From Candidatus Hadersleviella danica (GTDB taxonomy: Bacteria; Chloroflexota; Anaerolineae; Promineifilales; Promineifilaceae), in assembly GCA_016711405.1 (NCBI GenBank), contig JADJSZ010000003.1, positions 1 to 64,000 of the forward strand: a stretch of 64,000 bases of DNA. The letters are read 5' to 3'. Below are positions 1-6,230 of this stretch, one piece after another. The position numbers were made by a program, and so were the translations under genes. The notes below the pieces were generated by a model, which was given only the letters and a program-made list of their open reading frames with translations, was not told the DNA's origin and searched no databases. How positions within the stretch are numbered: position 1 is the first letter of the stretch; every line of letters starts with the position of its first letter.

Positions 1-60
1 CCAAAGCGCGTCACGCCGCTGGCAGCTCCTTCTCAATCATTTTTCAGCAGGGTTGGCGGG
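1..60. repeat. TA-island interspersed repeat, copy 1 (cut by window edge)
   Basis: Right-hand part of a repeat seen again at 1067-1185 and 1866-1980. Shared landmarks are AAAGCGCGTCACGCCGCTGG, then GGCTCCTT, AATCAT and TTCAGCAG. It ends exactly at the stop codon of the DUF2442 gene. The left half lies outside the window. Confidence 0.75.
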
Positions 61-387
61 TTAAAGAGCAGGGGCTACCTCGGCCGTCAATTCTTCCTCT
101 TCCTGCACATACCCCCAACGCCTAAACTGCTCTGCCAAGCGCGGATCATCCTTAAACGCTTGGTAATACACAAACTCAGGGGCAACATCCACCCCAACGG
201 GCCACACCAGCGTCTCCAACTCATCATCTACTTGCACTTGGGCAAACAATGCTTGGTCTTGCAACGGAGCAAAAACCCCCTCACCCACCAACTCGCTCAA
301 ATCAGCAACCCCCTGTTGCCCATTATTAAAGAGTACCTCCACTTTATAATCGGAAATGTACGTCGCTTGTTTAATATGCAAAAACAT
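61..387 (-). CDS. DUF2442 domain protein
   Basis: A 108-residue cytoplasmic protein matching the DUF2442 family. It has an N-terminal beta-rich stretch with YKVEVLFNNGQQGVADLSEL and the typical ending around PEFVYYQAFKDDPR. A GGAG Shine-Dalgarno lies just before the ATG at 387. It starts three bases after the stop of the DUF4160 gene, so the two are co-translated. DUF4160 and DUF2442 are commonly adjacent in bacteria and are often discussed as a toxin-antitoxin-like pair. The biochemical role is not established and none is claimed here. The acidic C-terminal tail is variable and may be dispensable. Confidence 0.85.
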   Translation of the reverse strand: MFLHIKQATYISDYKVEVLFNNGQQGVADLSELVGEGVFAPLQDQALFAQVQVDDELETLVWPVGVDVAPEFVYYQAFKDDPRLAEQFRRWGYVQEEEELTAEVAPAL

Positions 388-390
388 CGG

Positions 391-648
391 TTACTCCAAG
401 GGGGCAATCGGTTGTGGGGTTTTCTGCTGGCTACATGCGTCCCACGCTTGCCAAAGCTCATCTTGGTGGAGTTCGTGCCATTCCAAGACATGCCTTAAGG
501 CGCGGCGGGGAAATTTTCCATCAACAATTCCTGTCTCTAGTTCCACGGTGATTTCATAATCGCCATATTTGGCATGAAAATGAGGGGGCAGGTGGTCACT
601 CCAGTACATGACAATGACGATGCCTAAAAATCTGCTGAGTGTTGGCAT
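391..648 (-). CDS. DUF4160 domain protein
   Basis: An 85-residue protein of the DUF4160 family, recognised by SRFLGIVIVMYWSDHLPPHF followed by HAKYGDYE, where the histidines of PPHFHAKYG are the family signature. It is normally about 80-90 residues, so it is full length. It lies upstream of the DUF2442 gene in one transcription unit and starts only 6 bases after the stop of a truncated PIN reading frame (655-723). This suggests the cassette was joined to the remains of another toxin-antitoxin operon and may use its promoter. Function unknown; a toxin-like role is only an inference from gene pairing. Confidence 0.85.
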   Translation of the reverse strand: MPTLSRFLGIVIVMYWSDHLPPHFHAKYGDYEITVELETGIVDGKFPRRALRHVLEWHELHQDELWQAWDACSQQKTPQPIAPLE

Positions 649-654
649 GGCTGT

Positions 655-723
655 TCAAGTGTGATACGTGTTGTATAAGACGTTTATGGAATTGGTATCG
701 AGAAGAATTGTCTTTACGGCCAT
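655..723 (-). pseudogene. Truncated PIN-domain (VapC-like) toxin start
   Basis: A 22-codon reading frame, MAVKTILLDTNSINVLYN plus four residues. Its first half looks like the start of a PIN ribonuclease, where ILLDTN carries the first metal-binding aspartate. The ATG overlaps the end of the upstream antitoxin gene by 10 bases, the classic antitoxin-toxin arrangement. The frame then stops and DUF4160 begins 6 bases later. No remainder of a PIN domain follows, so the toxin has been beheaded by a rearrangement rather than by a point mutation. It is short, so identification rests on motif plus position. Confidence 0.5.
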
Positions 724-977
724 AAGGCAGGTTCAATTTGGCTGTGGTCGGCAAGAGCGAGGTTAAACTCGGCCGCATCTTCCTCGCTCCACGTCCCTAT
801 CAGCGCATCCAAATCGTGGAATCGCTGGCGGCTACTGGTTGGGCGCACCGTTTCTAACCCACGGTAGATAAGTTGGCGCACTACTTCTTCGGCCGTTAGT
901 CCTGTGCGCTCGGCTTCCTGTTCAATCCAGCGGGTAACGGTTGGGTTCAGATGGGTGATGGTGAAGGGTGGGTGCAT
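714..977 (-). CDS. Antitoxin-like protein (orphaned VapB type)
   Basis: An 87-residue protein with a short N-terminal strand (FTITHLNPTVTRWIEQEAER) followed by helices and an acidic C-terminal half with a tryptophan-rich end. This layout fits ribbon-helix-helix-type antitoxins that accompany PIN toxins. A near-perfect Shine-Dalgarno (AAAAGGAGGT) lies 7-8 bases before the ATG at 977. The PIN frame that should follow is truncated at 655-723, so this antitoxin is probably an orphan that now precedes the DUF4160/DUF2442 pair. Family assignment is from layout and context; an exact family name is not certain. Confidence 0.65.
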   Translation of the reverse strand: MHPPFTITHLNPTVTRWIEQEAERTGLTAEEVVRQLIYRGLETVRPTSSRQRFHDLDALIGTWSEEDAAEFNLALADHSQIEPALWP

Positions 978-1066
978 ATGGATTACCTCCTTTTAACGGC
1001 CAACAACAGGCATATTCGTGATCATGGGCACATTGTAGCACGGCCGTTTGGCTGGGTGAAGGGGGT

Positions 1067-1185
1067 CGGCCGTGCACCTCCCCCACCACCAGAGCGCGTC
1101 ACGCCGCTGGCGGCTCCTTCGCAATCATCTTCAGCAGGGTCAGCGGGGGTATGCGGCCGTCCGTCTCCCCGTTCCCACTCCTAGG
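1067..1185. repeat. TA-island interspersed repeat, copy 2
   Basis: About 119 bp, starting GGCCGTGCACCTCCCCCACC and ending near CCCACTCCTAGG. It contains a small palindromic hairpin (CCGCTGGCGG) and a CGGCCG site near each end. It separates the orphan-antitoxin/DUF4160 unit from the RelE pair. Copy 3 at 1866-1980 matches over the whole length with scattered substitutions; copy 1 covers the right half. Confidence 0.8.
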
Positions 1186-1194
1186 CAAGATTCC

Positions 1195-1458
1195 CTATTT
1201 GGGTTTGTACACTTCCCGACGATGCCGTACAAAATGGATGGTGATACTCGTTTTCATTTCGTTAAACGTATACAACACCCGATAGTCCCCCACCCGCAAC
1301 TTATAGACACCTTCCCATTGCCCTGTTAATGGTTCAGGAACCAATGAGGGAAAATTCTCCGCCAACCACCGAATTTTGTTGAGTATGCGTTGCGCAATTG
1401 GCTTGGGCAAACCAGCCAAATCGTCGGCCACAGTCGGCATAAATTCAACCTTGAGCAT
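1195..1458 (-). CDS. RelE/ParE-family toxin
   Basis: An 87-residue protein with the RelE/ParE layout. An N-terminal strand (LKVEFMPTVADDLAGLPKPI) leads into two helices, then the central LTGQWEGVYKLRVGDYRVLY and the C-terminal strand ITIHFVRHRREVY. Basic residues in GDYRVLY and HFVRHRREVY are where RelE-type mRNA interferases carry their active-site residues. Full length for the family. It starts 19 bases after the stop of the partner antitoxin gene. Such toxins cleave ribosome-bound mRNA (RelE) or poison gyrase (ParE); sequence alone does not settle which. Confidence 0.88.
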   Translation of the reverse strand: MLKVEFMPTVADDLAGLPKPIAQRILNKIRWLAENFPSLVPEPLTGQWEGVYKLRVGDYRVLYTFNEMKTSITIHFVRHRREVYKPK

Positions 1459-1477
1459 ATCACCCCTTACCCACCTC

Positions 1478-1699
1478 TTACCAAGTCAAGCCTAAATTGG
1501 CCGCCACACTGTCGGCCGAGATTGTCTCCCCACCCAGCTTAAGCGTTTCGAGAGAGCGGTTCAACGCCATCTTAAACTCTTGGCGCAACTCCAATCCCTT
1601 ATCAGGGTCGCTCAATAATTCAGTTATTGTTTGAGTGACTGTCTCTTGAATAAGCCACTTCAACTCATCCACACTCATATCAGCAACGCGCGTAACCAT
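1478..1699 (-). CDS. Antitoxin of the RelE-type pair
   Basis: About 73-75 residues, mostly helical, acidic in the middle (LSDPDKGLELRQEF) and ending SADSVAANLGLTW. This is typical of small antitoxins encoded directly upstream of RelE/StbE toxins. Two ATGs are possible at 1705 and 1699. A strong GGAGG lies only 3 bases before the first but 9 bases before the second, so 1699 is preferred. It would neutralise the toxin at 1195-1458 and probably autoregulate the pair. A good promoter lies upstream at 1740-1767. Confidence 0.78.
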   Translation of the reverse strand: MVTRVADMSVDELKWLIQETVTQTITELLSDPDKGLELRQEFKMALNRSLETLKLGGETISADSVAANLGLTW

Positions 1700-1739
1700 A
1701 TTCATTTACCTCCGATAGGTGTGTACTCACTCTGGGAAA

Positions 1740-1767
1740 AGAGTAGCAAATGGGTAGGGGATGTCAA
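1740..1767 (-). promoter_or_regulatory. Probable sigma-70 promoter of the RelE-type pair
   Basis: On the minus strand a perfect TTGACA (1762-1767) is followed after 16 bases by TACTCT (1740-1745), about 35 bases before the antitoxin start. The -35 is strong and the -10 weak. No operator palindrome is obvious. Confidence 0.45.
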
Positions 1768-1865
1768 GGTAGGGGCTATTTTGATGGGTACACGGATGAT
1801 GGGGGGGTGGCTGGTGGCTCCCGCCTGTAGCTCGGGTGTGGCATAATGGCCTTGTTTTGGCGGGG

Positions 1866-1980
1866 CGGCCGTCCGCCTCCCCCACCGCCAAAGCACACCA
1901 CCCCGCTAGCGGCTCCTTCCCATCATTTTCAGCAGAACCACTGGGGAATATGCGGCCGTCTATCCCCCCTTACCCCTACC
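1866..1980. repeat. TA-island interspersed repeat, copy 3
   Basis: Full-length copy matching 1067-1185, with CCGCTAGCGG as its internal palindrome. It ends at the stop codon of mreB, so the repeat marks the border between the toxin-antitoxin island and the core genes. The stretch 1706-1865 holds the antitoxin promoter and nothing else recognisable. Confidence 0.78.
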
Positions 1981-2997
1981 TAAAAATTCGACCCACTCCG
2001 TTGCAACACCGCCCAATCCGCCAAGGCACGCGCCGCACCCAGTGCCGTACAAGCCAGCGGATTATCCGCCACATAAGCGGGCACACCCGTCGCCGTCGTC
2101 AACAGCGTATCAATCTCGCGCAACAACGCCCCGCCCCCTGTCAAGGCCATTCCTCGGTCAATAATATCCGAGGCCAACTCAGGTGGCGTTTTGGATAACA
2201 CGGCCCGCACCACACTAATCACCGCATCCAATGGCTCGGAGAGCGCTTCCGCTATTTCGCTCGAGTTAATGTTGACCGTGCGCGGCAAGCCCGTCACTTG
2301 GTCACGGCCTTGCACTTCCATTTCTTGCCGCTCCGCAGGTTCCACGGCCGCGCCAATTTTAATTTTAATCGCCTCGGCCGTTGGCTCACCAATCACCAAA
2401 TTAAACTTTTTACGCACAAACGAGACAATCGCCTCATCAAAATGCACCCCACCGACGCGCACCGATTCGGCACAGACAATGTCGTTGACCGAAACCACGG
2501 CCGCTTCTGTCGAGCCACCGCCCAAACCCACCACCATATTGCCCGTGGCCGTCCCAACGGGCAAACCCACCCCAATGGATGCCGCCCGAGGTTGGGCAAT
2601 CAGAAAGACTTCCCGCGCCCCCGCGTTCATGGCCGCTTCGCGCACAGCCCGCTTTTCCACGCTGGTCACGCCATAGGGCACGCTAATCATCACCGTCGGC
2701 CGCCGAAAGTTGAGCGCCCCCACCGATTTTTGGATAAAGTGGCGCAACATGGTCTCTGTCACGAAGTAATCGGCAATAACGCCATTGCGCAACGGCCGCA
2801 CCACTTCCAACATCTCAGGGGTACGGCCGTACATATCCCGCGCCGCGCGGCCGATTTCGACAATCTTCGGCCGTGTGCCATCATCCGTAATGGCTACCAC
2901 CGAAGGCTCTTGAATAATAATGCCCTTGCCCTGCACATGAACCAAAATGTTCACTGTGCCGAGGTCTATGGCAATTTGGGGGTTGAAAAAAAGACAT
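1980..2997 (-). CDS. mreB: Rod shape-determining protein MreB (apparent frameshift near start)
   Basis: Bacterial actin homologue that polymerises under the membrane and guides wall synthesis. Actin-fold motifs are clear: PTVMISVPYGVTSVEKRAV, the phosphate-2 loop VVGLGGGSTEAAVV, and the adenosine loop MALTGGGALLREID. The uninterrupted frame begins only at a GTG (2954), which would lack the phosphate-1 loop. The missing IDLGTVN lies directly upstream in frame. An ATG at 2997 reaches it if one base is removed from the T7 run at 2986-2992, giving MSFFNPQIAIDLGT and a 338-residue protein, the usual MreB length. No strong Shine-Dalgarno is visible. It lies downstream of the F1 operon, separated from it by a terminator and a hairpin repeat. 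Confidence 0.9.
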
Positions 2998-3017
2998 ATG
3001 AGTGAAAAGATAAAAAC

Positions 3018-3102
3018 AGATAGAGTGTAGAGATAGAGATAGAAGAGTATACGGTTGGCTGGCCTAGTGCGTTTTCCTCTATCTCTATCTCCTGTATCTA
3101 TC
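3018..3102. repeat. GATAGAG-family intergenic hairpin, copy 1
   Basis: Left arm of GATAGAG/TAGAGA words at 3018-3046, loop containing GGTTGGCTGGCCTAGTGCGT, right arm CCTCTATCTCTATCTCC from 3076. One of five copies in the window (see 16912, 26303, 28641, 57118). All five have the same orientation on the plus strand. Confidence 0.85.
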
Positions 3103-3109
3103 CTTTATA

Positions 3110-3147
3110 AACAAACAAGCGGTAAGGATAAACACCTCACCGCTTGT
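3110..3147 (-). terminator. Intrinsic terminator after atpC
   Basis: Minus-strand stem ACAAGCGGT...ACCGCTTGT, with an inner AGG/CCT extension, followed by TTGTTTAT. It lies 31 bases beyond the atpC stop and would end the F1 operon transcript before mreB. Confidence 0.7.
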
Positions 3148-3177
3148 TGCCAAACTTCGGTTTAATTTGCTTACGAC

Positions 3178-3627
3178 TTATTCAGAAAAGTCGGGGATAT
3201 TGCGATGGTGGCCGCCTTCCCGCTTGCGCCGCTTGCTAATATCAAGGCGGATATTGGCTCGGCGCAGAGATTGCTCAATGAGGGCATAGTTGTGGGAATC
3301 ATCCTTCACCCCTTCAACCATCTGCTTTTCGGCGCGGGCACGGGCGGCGGCCGCCCGTTGCTCATCAATTTCCTCGGCGTGTTCGGCCGAATCCGCCAAG
3401 ATAATCACCTTATCGGGCTGTACTTCGGCAAAACCCCCGCCAATGGCAAAATACTCTTCCTGCCCATTGCGGCGGATGATAATCTCGCCAAAATCCAACA
3501 CCGTCAGCAACGAAGAGTGATTCGGCAAAATGCCCATCCGCCCTTCAATGCCGGGCAAATTGACACTATCCACATCATGGCTATACACCAATTTCTCTTG
3601 CGTGACAATTTCACAACGAATAGGCAT
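3178..3627 (-). CDS. atpC: F1 ATP synthase epsilon subunit
   Basis: Epsilon subunit of the F1 rotor, which links the central stalk to the c-ring and regulates ATP hydrolysis. The N-terminal beta sandwich runs to about residue 85 (VDSVNLPGIEGRMGILPNHS and YFAIGGGFAEVQPDKVIILA), then a two-helix C-terminal domain to about residue 130. At 149 residues it is slightly longer than usual because of a basic tail (SKRRKREGG). GAGG Shine-Dalgarno before the ATG at 3627. Last gene of atpA-G-D-C. The 87-base gap to atpD is filled with an AGTGGTT-type hairpin. Confidence 0.95.
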   Translation of the reverse strand: MPIRCEIVTQEKLVYSHDVDSVNLPGIEGRMGILPNHSSLLTVLDFGEIIIRRNGQEEYFAIGGGFAEVQPDKVIILADSAEHAEEIDEQRAAAARARAEKQMVEGVKDDSHNYALIEQSLRRANIRLDISKRRKREGGHHRNIPDFSE

Positions 3628-3641
3628 GGAAACCTCAGCAA

Positions 3642-3716
3642 AGTGGGTAGTGGTTAGTGGCTAGTGATTAGTGACTAAACCACTAGCCACTCGCCACTAA
3701 CCACTAGCCACTAATT
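3642..3716. repeat. GTTAGTG heptad hairpin between atpD and atpC
   Basis: Imperfect 7-base words (AGTGGTT, AGTGGCT, AGTGATT) on the left and their complements from 3679 on the right, forming a long hairpin. The right arm runs into and supplies the stop codon of atpD (3715-3717). Confidence 0.85.
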
Positions 3717-5109
3717 ACTCGCTACGCATCCGCTCTGCCTTAGCAAAGGCAGAATCAATATCGCCCACCATATAGAAGGCTTGTTCGGGCAGATGGTCGC
3801 ACTTGCCATCCAAAATGGCGCGGAACCCTTCCACCGTCTTGCGGATGGGCACATATTGCCCTTGCAAACCGTGGAACCGCTCGGCCACAAACATGGGCTG
3901 GCCGAGGAAACGCTCGACTTTACGAGCGCGAGCCACCAATTGCTTGTCGTCTTCGCTCAACTCATCAATACCCAAAATGGCGATGATGTCTTGCAAATCC
4001 TTGTAGCGTTGCAAAATCTGCTTCACTTCGCGGGCGGTGCGGTAATGCTCTTCCCCGACAACGCTGGGTTGCAAGGCGCGGCTGGAAGAAGCGAGAGGAT
4101 CCACGGCCGGGAAAATACCCTTGGCGAACACACTGCGCTCCAGCGTCAAAATCGCGTCCAAATGGGCAAAGGTGGCCACAGGAGCGGGGTCGGAGTAGTC
4201 GTCCGCAGGCACATAAATGGCTTGCATGGAGGTGATAGACCCCGTCTTGGTGGAGGTGATGCGCTCTTGCAACGCCCCCATTTCCGAAGCCAAAGTGGGT
4301 TGATAACCGACAGCGCTGGGCATACGGCCGAGCAACGCCGACATTTCCGAACCAGAAAGCACATAGCGGAAAATGTTGTCAATGAAGAGCAACACGTCCT
4401 TGCCTTGGTCGCGGTAATACTCGGCCATGCTCAAGCCCGTCAGGGCGACGCGCAAACGCACGCCGGGGGGTTCGTTCATCTGGCCAAAAACCATGATAAC
4501 CGAATCCATCACGCCGTACTCCTGCATTTCGTAGTAGAAGTCGGTCCCTTCACGGGTGCGCTCGCCCACGCCAGCGAACACAGATACGCCTTCATGCTCG
4601 CGGGCAATGGAGCGAATCAGTTCGGCGATGGTGACTGTTTTACCCACCCCTGCGCCGCCGTAGATGCCCGTCTTACCACCCCGAATGAAGGGGGCGAGGA
4701 GGTCAATCACCTTCAGACCCGTCTCGAAGGTTTGGGTTTCGGTGGATTGCTCCTTGAATTCGGGTGCGTCGCGGTGAATGGGATAATAGGTATCGCTGGT
4801 GGGGGTGGGACGGCCGTCAATGGTTTCGCCAATGACGTTGAAAATACGGCCGAGCGTCACATCACCCACAGGAACCATAATCGGGGCATGGGTGCGTTTA
4901 ACAGCTTCCCCACGGCCTAAGCCGTCGGTGGAGTCCATCGCCACCGTACGAACGACGTTATTGCCAAGATGTTGTTGTACTTCCAGCACCAACCGCGTTT
5001 TGCCGGGGCGAGCGATTTCCAGTGCTTCAAAAATTTCGGGTAAATCCCCCTGCGGGAATTCCACATCCAAAACCACGCCGCGAATAGCGTTTACTTTACC
5101 AGTGGTCAT
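3715..5109 (-). CDS. atpD: F1 ATP synthase beta subunit
   Basis: Catalytic subunit of F1, 464 residues, full length. Walker A is GGAGVGKTVTIAELI (about residue 150), the catalytic glutamate region is VGERTREG, Walker B is DVLLFIDNIFRYVLSGSE, and the arginine/adenine regions follow in SALLGRMPSAVGYQPTLASE and ADDYSDPAP. Good GGAGG Shine-Dalgarno before ATG 5109. It lies between atpG and atpC. It converts the proton (or sodium) gradient to ATP together with an F0 sector that is not encoded in this window. Confidence 0.97.
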   Translation of the reverse strand: MTTGKVNAIRGVVLDVEFPQGDLPEIFEALEIARPGKTRLVLEVQQHLGNNVVRTVAMDSTDGLGRGEAVKRTHAPIMVPVGDVTLGRIFNVIGETIDGRPTPTSDTYYPIHRDAPEFKEQSTETQTFETGLKVIDLLAPFIRGGKTGIYGGAGVGKTVTIAELIRSIAREHEGVSVFAGVGERTREGTDFYYEMQEYGVMDSVIMVFGQMNEPPGVRLRVALTGLSMAEYYRDQGKDVLLFIDNIFRYVLSGSEMSALLGRMPSAVGYQPTLASEMGALQERITSTKTGSITSMQAIYVPADDYSDPAPVATFAHLDAILTLERSVFAKGIFPAVDPLASSSRALQPSVVGEEHYRTAREVKQILQRYKDLQDIIAILGIDELSEDDKQLVARARKVERFLGQPMFVAERFHGLQGQYVPIRKTVEGFRAILDGKCDHLPEQAFYMVGDIDSAFAKAERMRSE

Positions 5110-5125
5110 GAATCCTCCAAGTCTA

Positions 5126-5204
5126 AGTAGTAAAAAGTAAAAAGTAGGAAGTGAAAAGAGGGTGTCTAACTTTTTACCTTTTACTTTTCACGTTTCACTT
5201 TTCA
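5126..5204. repeat. AAAAGTG heptad hairpin between atpG and atpD
   Basis: Left arm of AGTAAAA/AGTGAAA words, right arm of complementary TTTTTACC/TTTTACTTTTCAC words. It fills nearly the whole spacer and abuts the atpG stop at 5205. Confidence 0.85.
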
Positions 5205-6104
5205 TCAGGCCGCCAATGCTTCTGCTCCACCGACAATGTCGAGGATTTCAGCCGTAATGGTGGCTTGACGTGCTTTGTTGCGTTCCAAGGTTAAATCTTC
5301 GATTAAAACGGCCGCGTTATCCGTGGCATTGTTCATGGCCACATAGCGAGCGCTGTGTTCACTGGCTTTGGCTTCCAGCACCGATTGGTAAAGCTGGAGA
5401 TCCACAAAGCGAGGGACGATGGTGTTGAGCAGAGCTTCGGCCGCTGGCTCATAGGTGTAATCCCGCTCGCTCACCCCAGTCAGGTCAACGTTGCGGACAT
5501 ATTCAGCCACGGCCATACCCTCAAAATCGAGTGGCTTGAGGGGCAGAAGTTGCTTGACACTCGGCTTCCGCGACACCATATTGAGAAAATCGGTGTAAGC
5601 GACAAAGACCTCATCCACCTTCCCCGCCAAATAATCCTTCACCACCACTTGGGCGATGGGTGTAATATCGAGCATGTTGGGGGCATCGGGAATGCCTTCA
5701 AACGAGGCGATGACGTTCATCCCCCGCCGAATGACCAAATCGCGCCCTTTTTTGCCCACTGTCACCAGTTGCGGTTGATGGCCGAGCGCGGCCGAGAACC
5801 GCTCCACCAAACGCACAATATCGGTGTTATACGAGCCAGCCAAACCACGGTCGCCCGTAATCAGGATGATGGCCGTGTTTTTAATCTCGCTCCGTGTTGT
5901 GAGCAGGGGATGTTGGGTAGCGGCCGTGCTGGCGGCCAAGTTGTTCAGAATCTCAAACGCCTTGCCCGCATACGCCCGCGTCGCCTGCACCTGTGCTTGG
6001 GCACGATTCGCCTTAGAAGCCGAAATCGCCCCCAGCGCACTGGTGATTTGCGAAGTGTTTTTAACACTCTTAATGCGTTTTCTTAGTTCTCTTTCAGTCG
6101 CCAA
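5205..6104 (-). CDS. atpG: F1 ATP synthase gamma subunit
   Basis: Central rotor shaft of F1, 299 residues, full length. The N-terminal helix (ELRKRIKSVKNTSQITSALG) and the C-terminal helix (RYVAMNNATDNAAVLIEDLT followed by LERNKARQATIT) form the coiled shaft. The middle has the conserved ITGDRGLAGSYN. The start codon is TTG at 6104, supported by AAGGAG 7 bases upstream and by alignment of the conserved N-terminus; no ATG is available. Second gene of the operon. Confidence 0.96.
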   Translation of the reverse strand: MATERELRKRIKSVKNTSQITSALGAISASKANRAQAQVQATRAYAGKAFEILNNLAASTAATQHPLLTTRSEIKNTAIILITGDRGLAGSYNTDIVRLVERFSAALGHQPQLVTVGKKGRDLVIRRGMNVIASFEGIPDAPNMLDITPIAQVVVKDYLAGKVDEVFVAYTDFLNMVSRKPSVKQLLPLKPLDFEGMAVAEYVRNVDLTGVSERDYTYEPAAEALLNTIVPRFVDLQLYQSVLEAKASEHSARYVAMNNATDNAAVLIEDLTLERNKARQATITAEILDIVGGAEALAA

Positions 6105-6121
6105 AAGGTTTCTCCTTTAGA

Positions 6122-6229
6122 GTTATTGGTTAGTGGGTTATTCGTTATTGGGTTAGTCGGTTATTAGAGGTACTTCGGGGGAAGAACTCATGGCCTAACG
6201 AGTAACCAATAACGAATAACGAGTAACCC
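6122..6229. repeat. GTTATTG heptad hairpin between atpA and atpG
   Basis: Left arm of TTATTGG/TTAGTGG/TTATTCG words, right arm of CCAATAACGAATAACGAG words from about 6196. It ends 2-3 bases from the atpA stop. The third different word family found inside the same operon. Confidence 0.85.
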
Positions 6230-6230
6230 C

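Noticed and set aside
1067..1980. Integron attC sites
   Set aside because: Repeat size and spacing fit, but no GTTRRRY/RYYYAAC core pair could be identified and no integrase is present; kept only as a possibility in the findings.
3781..4920. Long plus-strand frames antisense to atpD, atpA, the DUF5666 and BcsB genes
   Set aside because: They lie opposite strongly conserved genes, have no recognisable domains, and arise from GC-rich codon usage.
5126..6229. Intrinsic terminators inside the atp operon
   Set aside because: The hairpins lack G/C-rich stems and downstream T runs, and belong to the general repeat families.
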